Shown: positions 14,160 through 22,164 of the stretch, piece after piece
How the letters are laid out: each line of letters begins with the position of its first letter
How positions within the stretch are numbered: position 1 is the stretch's first letter
From: Candidatus Minthenecus merdequi
Lineage (GTDB): Bacteria; Bacteroidota; Bacteroidia; Bacteroidales; Paludibacteraceae
DNA length: 22,551 bases
Reading direction: 5' to 3'
NCBI GenBank assembly: GCA_018064385.1
Contig: JAGHVI010000058.1
Coordinates: 1-22,551, forward strand
The notes under the pieces: model-generated
What the model saw: only the letters and a program-made list of their open reading frames with translations
The model's database searches: none
Told to the model about the DNA's origin: nothing
Program-made: the position numbers and the translations under genes

Positions 14160-14245
14160 AACAAAAGATTTTTGAGATTATTATTAATTATACTAATTAT
14201 CGCTTGACGGAACGTGACAAAACAAAACGTCCGAAATCGAGTTGC

Positions 14246-14253
14246 AAAGGTAC
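14246..14253 (-). promoter_or_regulatory. -7 box of the HU promoter
   Basis: Plus-strand CAAAGGTA is TACCTTTG on the minus strand, the perfect Bacteroidetes -7 motif, 87 bp upstream of the HU start. No good TTTG is seen 19-21 bp further upstream, so only the -7 element is called. Confidence 0.6.
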
Positions 14254-14328
14254 AACATTTTTTTGAAATAACCATCATAATCAACAATTTATTTTCAAAA
14301 AAAATTTCGGCACTTTTTTTTATTAATA

Positions 14329-14360
14329 GTTGTGTATATAAAAAATTATTTGTACCTTTG
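14329..14360 (+). promoter_or_regulatory. Promoter of ssb
   Basis: GTTG (14329-14332, partial match to TTTG) and a perfect TACCTTTG (14353-14360) are 20 bp apart. ATG of ssb is 58 bp downstream. Confidence 0.7.
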
Positions 14361-14417
14361 CAAACTGAATTTTTTCAACCAAACTTTTTAACTACAACTT
14401 TCTAATTTATCACATTT

Positions 14418-14879
14418 ATGTCAGTAAACAAAGTTATCCTTATTGGTAACGTAGGAAAAGATCCTGATGTACGTTACCTTGAAAATGATGTTCGCGTTGC
14501 TAATTTTCCTTTGGCCACAACTGAGCGTGGTTACACGATGTCTAATGGAACTCAGGTTCCAGATCGCACCGAATGGCATTCTATTGTAGTATGGAGAAAT
14601 CTTGCAGAAATTGCCGAAAAGTACATTCACAAGAGTACTAAACTTTATGTCGAGGGAAAACTAAAGACTCGCATCTATGACGACAAGACTGGCGTGCGCA
14701 GATACATTACAGAAATTTACGCCGACAACATCCAAATTCTTTCCCCTGTGCAGCAATACCAACAACCTGCTCAACAGCAGCAATTCCAACAACCCGCTAC
14801 TCAGCCAGAACAGGTCGAAACTCCTGTCGAAACTGAACAACTTAATGCTGAAAACAACGATTTTCCTCAGACCTTCTGA
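14418..14879 (+). CDS. ssb: Single-stranded DNA-binding protein
   Basis: A tetrameric OB-fold protein protecting ssDNA in replication, repair and recombination. Residues 1 to about 110 form the OB domain (MSVNKVILIGNVGKDPDVRY, RTEWHSIVVWRNLAEIAEKYIHKSTKLYVEGKLKTRIYDDKTGVRRYITEIYADNIQIL). A Gln/Pro-rich linker follows (about 112-135), then an acidic tail. The last residues are NNDFPQTF rather than the common DDIPF/DDLPF partner-binding tip; DFP is kept but three residues extend it. A hairpin terminator follows directly, so ssb appears to be transcribed apart from gldE. 153 residues is normal. Confidence 0.96.
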   Translation: MSVNKVILIGNVGKDPDVRYLENDVRVANFPLATTERGYTMSNGTQVPDRTEWHSIVVWRNLAEIAEKYIHKSTKLYVEGKLKTRIYDDKTGVRRYITEIYADNIQILSPVQQYQQPAQQQQFQQPATQPEQVETPVETEQLNAENNDFPQTF

Positions 14880-14898
14880 AGTTGACAATATTGTTTTA

Positions 14899-14932
14899 TG
14901 GAGACGCATCATTTCTTGCGTCTCCATTTTAT
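14899..14932 (+). terminator. Intrinsic terminator after ssb
   Basis: TGGAGACGCA (14899-14908) pairs perfectly with TGCGTCTCCA (14917-14926) over an 8-nt loop and is followed by TTTTATT. It lies 19 bp after the ssb stop and rules out the upstream ATG at 14898 as the gldE start. Confidence 0.88.
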
Positions 14933-14960
14933 TGCAACAACATCTTACGCTCTATCTAAC

Positions 14961-16241
14961 ATGTCATTTGTCTCTATAATAATTTTGCTTGTTATTCTCT
15001 TGTTTTGCTCTGCATTCGTCTCTGCCTCTGAGGTGGCGTACTTCTCTCTTTCTCCTAACCAAAAAGAGGAACTCGACGAAAACGGTAACTCTACCTCCAA
15101 ACTTATTCTTGAATTATTAGACGATCCTCAATATCTCCTTGCTACAATCTTAATAACCAATAATTTTGTCAACATTGCAATTATAGTCCTCTCGTCAATC
15201 CTCATCGCCGACATCTTTGATTTCACAAATAATCCTTGGCTTGGCTTTTTTGTCGAGACAGTCACAATCACTTTCATAATCCTCTTGATTGGTGAGATTA
15301 TGCCAAAAATCTTCGCAAAGCAGCATACAATGACTATGTGCCGCCTTTCATCACGTCCTATTTCTTCACTGAAAACAATCCTTAAACCTTTCAACTACAT
15401 ACTTGTAAATTCAACAGATTTTCTTCATAAACGTCTTAGTCACCACCACGACAGCCTTTCGATGGATGAACTCTCGCAAGCACTCGAACTTACAGAAAAC
15501 ACTATCGAAGAAGACAAAGACATCCTCCACGGCATTGTAAATTTCGGCAATCTTACTGCAGCTAGCGTTATGACACCACGTATGGAGATGATAACTATCC
15601 CCTCCACCTCCTCATTTGACAACGTAATTAGCTGTATCAACGAACACGAATACTCCCGTATCCCTATTCTTGACAAAGGGTCATACGATAACATACGAGG
15701 TATCCTCTACGCCAAAGACTTAATCCCTTTTATCGGAAAAGGCTCAACTTTCAAATGGCAGACACTTATTCGCCAAGCATATTTTGTACCCGAAACGAAA
15801 AAAATAGACGACCTTCTGCAGGATTTTCAGAAAAACCGCGTACACATGGCCATAGTCGTTGACGAGTTTGGAGGAACATCAGGTCTTGTAACTATGGAAG
15901 ACGTGTTAGAAGAGGTCGTTGGCGACATCAGCGATGAATATGATAACGAGACTAAACTTTATTCCCGAATTGATGACCGAACATACTTATACGAGGCAAG
16001 AATTCCACTCTCTGATTTCATTCGCTCTTTAGATTTTGATTTTGATATGTTCGAAGAACACCTTGAAGATGCAGACACACTCGCAGGTCTTATATTGAAC
16101 ATCAACGGAGATTTTCCTGAACTCAATGAACACGTCTTGTTCAACAACCTTGATTTCGAAATAACCGAACTTGATGCTCGCAGAATATTGAAAGTCAAAC
16201 TTACACTACTTGACAAACCTACCGAAAATGACAAAAATTAG
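14961..16241 (+). CDS. gldE: GldE-like CNNM/CBS-domain membrane protein (HlyC/CorC family)
   Basis: A 426-residue protein. The N-terminal DUF21/CNNM transmembrane domain has helices near 3-20, 57-80 and 90-115, with the motif GEIMPKIFAKQ. A tandem CBS pair follows, recognisable by NLTAASVMTPRMEMITIP and VHMAIVVDEFGGTSGLVTMEDVLEEVVGDISDEYD. The CorC/HlyC C-terminal domain (LYEARIPLSDF, DADTLAGLIL) completes it. In flavobacteria GldE assists GldD and is linked to gliding; the broader family is linked to Mg/Co ion handling. ATG 14961 gives a clean hydrophobic start, whereas the upstream ATG at 14898 is in the terminator. It overlaps gldD by 14 bp. Confidence 0.88.
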   Translation: MSFVSIIILLVILLFCSAFVSASEVAYFSLSPNQKEELDENGNSTSKLILELLDDPQYLLATILITNNFVNIAIIVLSSILIADIFDFTNNPWLGFFVETVTITFIILLIGEIMPKIFAKQHTMTMCRLSSRPISSLKTILKPFNYILVNSTDFLHKRLSHHHDSLSMDELSQALELTENTIEEDKDILHGIVNFGNLTAASVMTPRMEMITIPSTSSFDNVISCINEHEYSRIPILDKGSYDNIRGILYAKDLIPFIGKGSTFKWQTLIRQAYFVPETKKIDDLLQDFQKNRVHMAIVVDEFGGTSGLVTMEDVLEEVVGDISDEYDNETKLYSRIDDRTYLYEARIPLSDFIRSLDFDFDMFEEHLEDADTLAGLILNINGDFPELNEHVLFNNLDFEITELDARRILKVKLTLLDKPTENDKN

Positions 16242-16890
16242 TATCTTCCTTCAACATATAACGAGCAATAGTCAAACAACAAGTTTACTATCAAAAAAAA
16301 TAATACGCAACGTCACATTTTGTATATTTATGTTGACAATTCTCACCGTATTATTCGCTTGCGATGGTAATTATCAGCCAAAACCATATGCTTATTTCAG
16401 AATTGAACTGCCTCCAATAAAATACTATGAAATTGACTCCCTCGGTCCATACTACACACAGATTAATGTGAACAGCCATCCAGACAAGACAGATTCGCAT
16501 TTTTCCGATGTTACCGACAAATGGATAAATGTCGTCTATCCAAAACTGAATGCAACCATTCACTTAAGTTACAAACACATCACACCTGACCAATTACAAA
16601 CCGTCACCGAAGAGAGTCGCACGCTTGTCTATAATCACACCATTCGCGCTGACAACATTATCGAGTCTTATTACGAAGACTCAATCAACCACATTTATGG
16701 TGTAATGTACGAGCTCACGGGAAACGCTGCCTCGCCTGCTCAATTCTATATAACAGATTCAACACACAATTTTCTTCGTGGCGCAGTATATTTCAATAAC
16801 TTACCTAATTACGATTCGATTATGCCTTGCGCTATATACATCGAAAACGACATTGTGCATATCATAGAGACACTGAGATGGAAAAAATAG
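16228..16890 (+). CDS. gldD: GldD-like lipoprotein
   Basis: A 220-residue lipoprotein. A positively charged segment (KKIIRN, 23-28) precedes a hydrophobic stretch and a lipobox LFAC with Cys45, followed directly by DGNYQPKPYAYFRIELPP, a hallmark of GldD. The mature domain contains HPDKTDSHFSDVTDKWINVVYPKLNATIHLSYK and NAASPAQFYITDSTHNFLRGAVYFNN, typical of the family. It is exported to the periplasmic side of a membrane and, in flavobacteria, needed for gliding and type IX secretion; in non-gliding Bacteroidales its role is less clear. ATG 16228 is preferred over TTG 16210; the signal peptide is unusually long at the N-terminus, so a later start (ATG near 16330) cannot be excluded. It overlaps the gldE end. 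Confidence 0.87.
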   Translation: MTKISIFLQHITSNSQTTSLLSKKIIRNVTFCIFMLTILTVLFACDGNYQPKPYAYFRIELPPIKYYEIDSLGPYYTQINVNSHPDKTDSHFSDVTDKWINVVYPKLNATIHLSYKHITPDQLQTVTEESRTLVYNHTIRADNIIESYYEDSINHIYGVMYELTGNAASPAQFYITDSTHNFLRGAVYFNNLPNYDSIMPCAIYIENDIVHIIETLRWKK

Positions 16891-16897
16891 TACTATA

Positions 16898-17527
16898 ATG
16901 ATTATAGAGAAAAAAACATTCGCAGACGGTTCGTCTTTCGCCTTATGGAACATCACCGAAGATGTAGATGAATTACTTGAAAGATTGGATAATGATCCTT
17001 TCGTTATCGAAAAAGTTTCTGAGTTCACCAGCATCAAACGAAAATGCGAGTTCCTCGCCTCACGTTGTACGCTCAACGAGATGACTGGCAAGAAACTATC
17101 AATTACATATAAACCTTCTGGGCAACCAATAGTAGAAGGTGAAGATATGAATATATCCATCTCTCACACAGGCGAATGGGTAACTGTCCTCACTCACCCC
17201 ACTAAGCATGTTGGTATAGACATTGAACGAATCTCCGATCGTCTTCTGCGTGTAAAGAACAAATTTCTAACACCACACGAACTTGCTTTTGTCAATTTTC
17301 AATGCGAGAAACCACAACTTGCTGTTATGTGGGCAACCAAGGAAGCTATATACAAACTGCTTGACATAGAAGGCCTTGACCCTATAAACGACATACATAT
17401 TGAACCATTCATGACATATCTTGACGGTCATCTGACTGCCTACGAGACAAAAACAAACCTTCATCGTCATTTCGATGTTGAGTACCTCGTTCGTCCTCAG
17501 TATGTTATGGTAAGAGTTGTTGAATAA
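16898..17527 (+). CDS. 4'-phosphopantetheinyl transferase superfamily protein
   Basis: Transfers the phosphopantetheine arm of CoA to a carrier protein such as ACP. At 209 residues it is of the Sfp-like size class. Motifs in order are the MNISISHTGEWV substrate strand, HVGIDIERI (metal-binding Asp and Glu, near residue 105), and WATKEAIYK (near residue 145) carrying the second conserved Glu and Lys. The position right after gldE-gldD is conserved in many Bacteroidetes. The specific carrier protein target is not evident. It starts 7 bp after gldD and shares one base with the nfo start. Confidence 0.9.
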   Translation: MIIEKKTFADGSSFALWNITEDVDELLERLDNDPFVIEKVSEFTSIKRKCEFLASRCTLNEMTGKKLSITYKPSGQPIVEGEDMNISISHTGEWVTVLTHPTKHVGIDIERISDRLLRVKNKFLTPHELAFVNFQCEKPQLAVMWATKEAIYKLLDIEGLDPINDIHIEPFMTYLDGHLTAYETKTNLHRHFDVEYLVRPQYVMVRVVE

Positions 17528-18369
17528 TGAAATATATAGGTGCACACGTTTCTGCATTTGGAGGTGTCGAAAACGCCCCTCAGAATGCACATCTTATTGG
17601 TGCAACAGCCTTTGCACTTTTCACTAAAAACCAACGTCAATGGTTTTCCTCACCTCTTACAGCATCTTCTATCGAAAAATTCAAGGCATATTGTACCGAA
17701 TATGGATATACAGCAAAACAAATTCTACCTCACGATAGTTATTTGATAAATCTCGGTTCTCCAGATGGTGAAGTACTCGAAAAGAGTCGCAACTCTTTAC
17801 TCGACGAGGTGCATCGTTGTGAACAACTTGGTCTTGATCGTTTGAATTTTCACCCAGGTTCGCACCTGAAAAAAATCAGCGAGGAGAAGTGTCTTGACAC
17901 AATTGCTACCAGCATAAATTGGATTCTAGAACGTTCCGAAGGTGTTACAGCAGTACTGGAAAACACTGCTGGTCAAGGTTCTAACCTTGGCTATAAATTC
18001 GAGCAACTTAGGTACATAATCGACCGTATTGACGACAAAAGCCGTGTCGGTGTCTGCATTGACACTCAGCATGCTTTTGCCTCTGGCTATGATTTAGTTA
18101 CAGAAGAAGGCTTTGAAAATACTTGGAAACATTTTGACGAAGTCATTGGTTTTAATTATCTGAAAGGTATGCATATCAATGATTCTCTGAAAGCAAAAGC
18201 CTCACGCGTTGACCGTCATGCATCTATTGGAGAAGGACTTATAGGAACAAAATGTTTTGAACGTATAGTGAAAAGCCCTTGGTTTGAGGAAATTCCACTG
18301 ATTCTCGAAACACCTAATGAATCTCTTTGGGCATCCGAAATCGCTTGCCTAAACAGTTACCAAAACTAA
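17527..18369 (+). CDS. nfo: Endonuclease IV (AP endonuclease)
   Basis: A zinc-dependent TIM-barrel enzyme that cleaves at abasic sites and removes 3' blocking groups in base excision repair. At 280 residues it is full length. Recognisable blocks are MKYIGAHVSAFGGVENAP, FALFTKNQRQW, LPHDSYLINLGSP, LNFHPGSH, VLENTAGQGSNLGYKFEQL, RVGVCIDTQHAFASGYDL, GMHINDSLKAKASRVDRHASIGEGLIG and PLILETPNE, which carry the His, Asp and Glu zinc ligands. All ligand motifs are intact. The ATG overlaps the preceding stop by one base, so translation is coupled to the transferase gene. Confidence 0.97.
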   Translation: MKYIGAHVSAFGGVENAPQNAHLIGATAFALFTKNQRQWFSSPLTASSIEKFKAYCTEYGYTAKQILPHDSYLINLGSPDGEVLEKSRNSLLDEVHRCEQLGLDRLNFHPGSHLKKISEEKCLDTIATSINWILERSEGVTAVLENTAGQGSNLGYKFEQLRYIIDRIDDKSRVGVCIDTQHAFASGYDLVTEEGFENTWKHFDEVIGFNYLKGMHINDSLKAKASRVDRHASIGEGLIGTKCFERIVKSPWFEEIPLILETPNESLWASEIACLNSYQN

Positions 18370-18408
18370 TGCCTATATTAAATGAACAAACACATTATTT
18401 ATTATTTT

Positions 18409-20526
18409 ATGAACATAAAAAATTTTTTGGTTATGGCACTTGTAGCCACTACCCTTGCTTCATGCAATATGAAGTCAAAAGGCGATGTTATCGACGAAAG
18501 CAATGACCCTGCATATATAGGTCGCAATGAAATCAAAGTTGAAAATGGACGAATGAGTGCAGAAGTACTATGGGCATTTGGTCGTTTGAGTGACATTCAG
18601 GTCTCGCCTGACGGCAAAAAAGTCATCTATGGCGTTCAGTATTACAGCGTCAAAAAAAACAAATCCAACCGCGAACTTTTCATTATGAATGTTGACGGTA
18701 CTGGTGTTCAGCAGATTACAAAAACAATAAAAAGCGAATTTGCTGCAAAATGGGTGAAGAATGGCGAAAAAATCGCTTTCGTTAGTGCTGATGACAACAA
18801 CATTATGCAACTCTGGGAAATGAACTCTGATGGCTCACAGCGTTGTCAAATTTCTAATGGCGAGAAAAATGTCATTGATTATATCTATGCACCAGACTCA
18901 AAGCACGTTATCTTGATTCATAATGTTAAATATGGTGAGACTGCCACAGATATCTATCCAGACCTTGACAAAACAACAGGTCGTATAGTTACTGACTTGA
19001 TGTATAAGCATTGGGACGAGTGGACAGATAATGTTCCACATCCTTTTGTTTATGACTATGATGGCGAGATTCTTACAAATGCTCGCGATATTCTTGAAGG
19101 TGAACCATACGAATCCCCAGTAAAACCTTTCGGTGGTGCTGAGCAAATTACATTCACCCCTGACGGCAAACATATCGCCTACACTTGCAAGAAAAAGAAA
19201 GGTATTGACTATGCACTTTCAACCAACAATGACATATATCTATACGACATAGCAATTGGCAAAACCATCAAAAACCTCACTGATAGTATGATGGGTTACG
19301 ATATTAACCCTGTATTCTCGCACGATGGCACAATGATGGCTTGGGAAAGCATGGAACATGATGGTTATGAAAGCGACAAAAATCGCCTCTTTATACAAAA
19401 TATGACTACTGGCGAACGCACTGACCTCACCCTTGATTTCGACCAATGCGTAGGCACACTCAACTGGTCAGCCGACGACAGGCAAATCTATTTCACAAGC
19501 TGTTGGCACGGCGAGTTCCAGATTTACGTAGTTGACATAGCCACCAAAGAGTTCCGCACCATCACCCAAGGCGTTCACGACTATGAGCAAATTGCACTTA
19601 CCGGCGATAAACTGCTCGGTGTACGTCACTCAATGTCAATGCCTAACGAGATTTATAGTATAGATATAAATAGCGGTGTAGAGACTCAGATTTCATTCGA
19701 GAACAAGGCTATCCTTGATCAATTGACTATGGGCGAAGTAACCGAACGTTGGATTACAACAACTGACGGCAAAAAGATGCTTGTCTGGGTAATCTTCCCT
19801 CCACAATTCGATGCAAGTAAGAAATACCCTACACTACTCTACTGCGAAGGTGGACCTCAATCGCCTGTAAGCCAATTCTGGAGTTACCGTTGGAATTTTC
19901 AAATGATGGCTGCTAACGATTATATCATCGTTGCTCCTAACCGCCGCGGACTTGTTGGTTTTGGTCAGGAATGGCTTGAGCAAATCTCTGGCGATTATGG
20001 AGGACAGTGCATGACTGACCTCTTTACTGCTATTGATACAGTGTCTCTTGAATCTTACGTCGATACTGCACATCGAGGTTGCGTTGGTGCATCATTCGGT
20101 GGTTATACATCTTTTTGGATGGCTGGTCACCACAACAAGCGTTTTAAGGCTTTCATCGCCCACGATGGTATGTTCAACCTTGAGCAACAGTATCTTGAAA
20201 CAGAAGAGATGTTCTTCGTCAACTGGGATCTCGGTGGTGCATATTGGGAACCTGTTACCGCCAATACCTATGCCAACTCGCCTCACCGTTTTGTTGACAA
20301 GTGGGACACCCCTATAATGGTTATCCATGGCGAGAAGGATTACCGCATTCTTGCTTCTCAGGGTATGGCTGCTTACAATGCAGCAAAACTTCGTGGTCTT
20401 GATGCTGAATTGCTTATATTCCCAGACGAAAACCATTGGGTACTCCAACCACAAAACGGTATCCTCTGGCAGCGTCGTTTCTTCAACTGGCTTGACAAGT
20501 ATCTTAAGAGTGGTTCTATAAATTAA
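18409..20526 (+). CDS. S9 (prolyl oligopeptidase) family peptidase lipoprotein, DPP5-like
   Basis: A 705-residue serine peptidase from this start. MNIKNFLVMALVATTLASC is a lipoprotein signal with lipobox LASC; an earlier ATG at 18382 would add nine residues and spoil a typical signal, so 18409 is preferred. Residues to about 430 form a TolB/PD40-like beta-propeller (SPDGKKVIYG, TPDGKHIAYT, SHDGTMMAWES, SADDRQIYFTS). The C-terminal hydrolase domain has CEGGPQSPVSQFWSYRWN and the triad Ser562 (GASFGGY), Asp644 (HGEKDYR) and His676 (NHWVLQP). The domain closely resembles, from memory, Porphyromonas DPP5, which removes dipeptides in the periplasm for amino-acid scavenging. The last residues SGSIN and stop codon lie within a repeat-element end, so the C-terminus has probably been rewritten. 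Confidence 0.9.
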   Translation: MNIKNFLVMALVATTLASCNMKSKGDVIDESNDPAYIGRNEIKVENGRMSAEVLWAFGRLSDIQVSPDGKKVIYGVQYYSVKKNKSNRELFIMNVDGTGVQQITKTIKSEFAAKWVKNGEKIAFVSADDNNIMQLWEMNSDGSQRCQISNGEKNVIDYIYAPDSKHVILIHNVKYGETATDIYPDLDKTTGRIVTDLMYKHWDEWTDNVPHPFVYDYDGEILTNARDILEGEPYESPVKPFGGAEQITFTPDGKHIAYTCKKKKGIDYALSTNNDIYLYDIAIGKTIKNLTDSMMGYDINPVFSHDGTMMAWESMEHDGYESDKNRLFIQNMTTGERTDLTLDFDQCVGTLNWSADDRQIYFTSCWHGEFQIYVVDIATKEFRTITQGVHDYEQIALTGDKLLGVRHSMSMPNEIYSIDINSGVETQISFENKAILDQLTMGEVTERWITTTDGKKMLVWVIFPPQFDASKKYPTLLYCEGGPQSPVSQFWSYRWNFQMMAANDYIIVAPNRRGLVGFGQEWLEQISGDYGGQCMTDLFTAIDTVSLESYVDTAHRGCVGASFGGYTSFWMAGHHNKRFKAFIAHDGMFNLEQQYLETEEMFFVNWDLGGAYWEPVTANTYANSPHRFVDKWDTPIMVIHGEKDYRILASQGMAAYNAAKLRGLDAELLIFPDENHWVLQPQNGILWQRRFFNWLDKYLKSGSIN

Positions 20527-20563
20527 GTTGAGACGATTTAAGGTTTATTTTTAGCAGATTGCT
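20509..20563 (+). repeat. Truncated end of the 18-bp-TIR element family (copy 3)
   Basis: AGTGGTTCTATAAATTAAGT and the following bases through TTATTTTTAGCAGATTGCT match the left end of the element at 21715, with a few substitutions. The rest of the element is missing. The homology begins within the last codons of the S9 peptidase and supplies its stop codon. Right after it, TTGCT...AGCAA with inner CACT/AGTG can form a small hairpin (20559-20581). Confidence 0.75.
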
Positions 20564-20608
20564 CACTTGAGTGAAGAGCAATGTAAACAACTAAACTAAA
20601 TAACAACT

Positions 20609-20920
20609 ATGAGCGATATTTTTGATGACATTTGCGATGATTCAAAGTGCATCGCATATATTTTACAACACATTGACTCAAAACTGAACGTCACAGACAA
20701 TGACATTCAGTATGTCCTTGACCTCATCTGCGAGTATTATGCCGACAACAACCTCGTTGACGACAATAATGAAGATGCTGAAATATCCGAGGATGATATG
20801 TTCAACTACATTATAGCCGCTGTTCGTAAAGAGAATATGTTTTCGCTCAGCGAAGAACAAGTTAATGCTATTATCGAGCAGGAGTACGAATACGGAAAAC
20901 TTGAAGGATATTACGAGTAA
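20609..20920 (+). CDS. Small acidic conserved hypothetical protein
   Basis: A 103-residue protein rich in Asp and Glu, without cysteine motifs, signal peptide or membrane helix. It looks largely helical: MSDIFDDICDDSKCIAYILQ, then DIQYVLDLICEYYADNN, an acidic loop NNEDAEISEDD, and MFNYIIAAVRKENMFSLSEEQVNAIIEQEYEYGKLEGYYE. I recall similar small acidic proteins of unknown function in Bacteroidales but cannot name a family. Its stop codon is followed, after one codon (AAC) and in the same reading frame, by the ATG of the acyltransferase gene, so the two are surely co-transcribed and probably coupled. The leader before ATG 20609 is A-rich (AAATAACAACT). Confidence 0.8.
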   Translation: MSDIFDDICDDSKCIAYILQHIDSKLNVTDNDIQYVLDLICEYYADNNLVDDNNEDAEISEDDMFNYIIAAVRKENMFSLSEEQVNAIIEQEYEYGKLEGYYE

Positions 20921-20923
20921 AAC

Positions 20924-21700
20924 ATGCTGTATTTCCTGCTTAGATATATTATCAGATACCGAAGGAAGGTGGTACGAAGCAACCTTCGTTTGGCATTTCC
21001 CGATACTGACGATAAGACTCTTGAGCGTTACGAAAAAGATTTTTATCACCATTTCGTAGATATGGCAAAAGAGTCCATTGCTATGACATTTGTGTCTAAA
21101 AAAAGGATGAGAAAAATGTTTACGTTTGCAAACATTGATTTAGTTGACACAATTGCACGGGAACGGGGTAATCAAATAAACGTTTTCGGACATTATGGCA
21201 ATTGGGATTTTGTCGGAAGCGCACCTCTGTGGACACACGATTTTTATACTTCTGCTATCTACAAAAAATTGCATAACAATTTTTTTAATAAGTTGTTTAT
21301 CAAGATAAGAGGACGTTTCGGAATTCTCCTGATTGAGCATCACGATGTTGCACGAAAAATACTAATGGCCAAGCACAACGAAGGCAAACCTCACCTTTTC
21401 TCCTTCATCACAGATCAGTCTCCGAAATCTGATAAGAACTGCGACTGGGTGAAATTCTTTGGAATTGATACACCAGCTATAGGAGCTTGGGCATCATTGG
21501 CATTAAAAACAAATATGCCCGTAACATATCTCCATATACGAAAAGATGGCTGGATGCGTTATACTGGTATAATAGAAGAGATTAAAGCACACGATCGTCA
21601 AGAGTTATTGCAGAAATACTTCTCTCTGCTCGAAGAAGACATACGCAAGCAACCAGGACTTTATCTTTGGTCGCATAAACGTTGGAAATTCAGACGATAA
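20924..21700 (+). CDS. LpxL/HtrB-family lipid A acyltransferase, short at the N-terminus
   Basis: Inner-membrane acyltransferase adding a secondary acyl chain to lipid A. At 258 residues it lacks the usual N-terminal hydrophobic segment of about 35 residues; it starts at MLYFLLRYIIRYRRKVVRSNLRLAFP, which normally follows that segment. The catalytic HxxxxD motif is HYGNWD, followed by conserved regions TSAIYKKLHNNFFNKLFIKIRGRFG, SFITDQSP and VKFFGIDTPAIGAWASLALKTNMPVTY, and the family end PGLYLWSHKRWKFR. There is no in-frame upstream start: the previous codon triplets are the stop of the preceding gene and AAC. Either membrane association is through the remaining helix (MLYFLLRYII) or the gene is a functional truncation. 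The mobile element copy follows 14 bp after its stop. Confidence 0.88.
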   Translation: MLYFLLRYIIRYRRKVVRSNLRLAFPDTDDKTLERYEKDFYHHFVDMAKESIAMTFVSKKRMRKMFTFANIDLVDTIARERGNQINVFGHYGNWDFVGSAPLWTHDFYTSAIYKKLHNNFFNKLFIKIRGRFGILLIEHHDVARKILMAKHNEGKPHLFSFITDQSPKSDKNCDWVKFFGIDTPAIGAWASLALKTNMPVTYLHIRKDGWMRYTGIIEEIKAHDRQELLQKYFSLLEEDIRKQPGLYLWSHKRWKFRR

Positions 21701-21714
21701 TTTATAAACTTCAA

Positions 21715-22092
21715 GTGTGGTTCTATTAATTAGGTTGAGACGATTTTGAAGTTTATTTTTAGCAGATTGCTGTGCGAAAGAAGTGCGTATCAAGGCATTT
21801 ATAGTTTTGCTTTTTATCAAAACAGCCGCAGCGAGGGGAGCAATCTCTGATTGCGACGGAGGTAAATGCGGGCTATGTGACCGACTGAACTGACGACAAA
21901 CCGAAAGCAATCAAACTTTGCTTGTATTGCTGAGGTGCAGCGTAATTTATCAAAAAGTAAATTCAAAAGCGTCCAAAGGTCGTGCAAACGAGAGCAGATA
22001 TAAACTTGTTTAGATATGCCGAGTGCAGCCGACCTTTTCCAATCATGAACCATCCGCATTGTAACTTAATAGCATAATTAATAGAACCACCC
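21715..22092. mobile_element. 378-bp non-autonomous element with 18-bp terminal inverted repeats (copy 2)
   Basis: GTGTGGTTCTATTAATTA (21715-21732, one mismatch) and TAATTAATAGAACCACCC (22075-22092) are terminal inverted repeats of the same sequence as copy 1 at 13385. Read on the minus strand it aligns with copy 1 at both ends and carries about 125 bp of additional internal sequence (about 21780-21960), where TTGATAAAAAGCAAAACT and related AT-rich stretches lie. There is no transposase gene, and no clear target duplication. The two full copies are in opposite orientation and enclose about 8 kb. Confidence 0.85.
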
Positions 22093-22106
22093 TAAAATGA
22101 TAACGT

Positions 22107-22139
22107 GAAAAGAGTCCGTTTCGTGGCGAAGCGGACTCT
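22107..22139 (-). terminator. Intrinsic terminator after rpmE
   Basis: AGAGTCCG (22111-22118) pairs with CGGACTCT (22132-22139), extended inward by TTTCG/CGAAG with one G-T pair around a TGG loop. On the minus strand the stem is followed by TTTTCACG. It lies 25 bp downstream of the L31 stop codon. Confidence 0.8.
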
Positions 22140-22164
22140 CATATCTTTGAAACACGAACAAAGC

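Noticed and set aside
14898..14960. Upstream start for gldE at 14898
   Set aside because: It falls inside the ssb terminator hairpin; ATG 14961 opens directly onto the first membrane helix.
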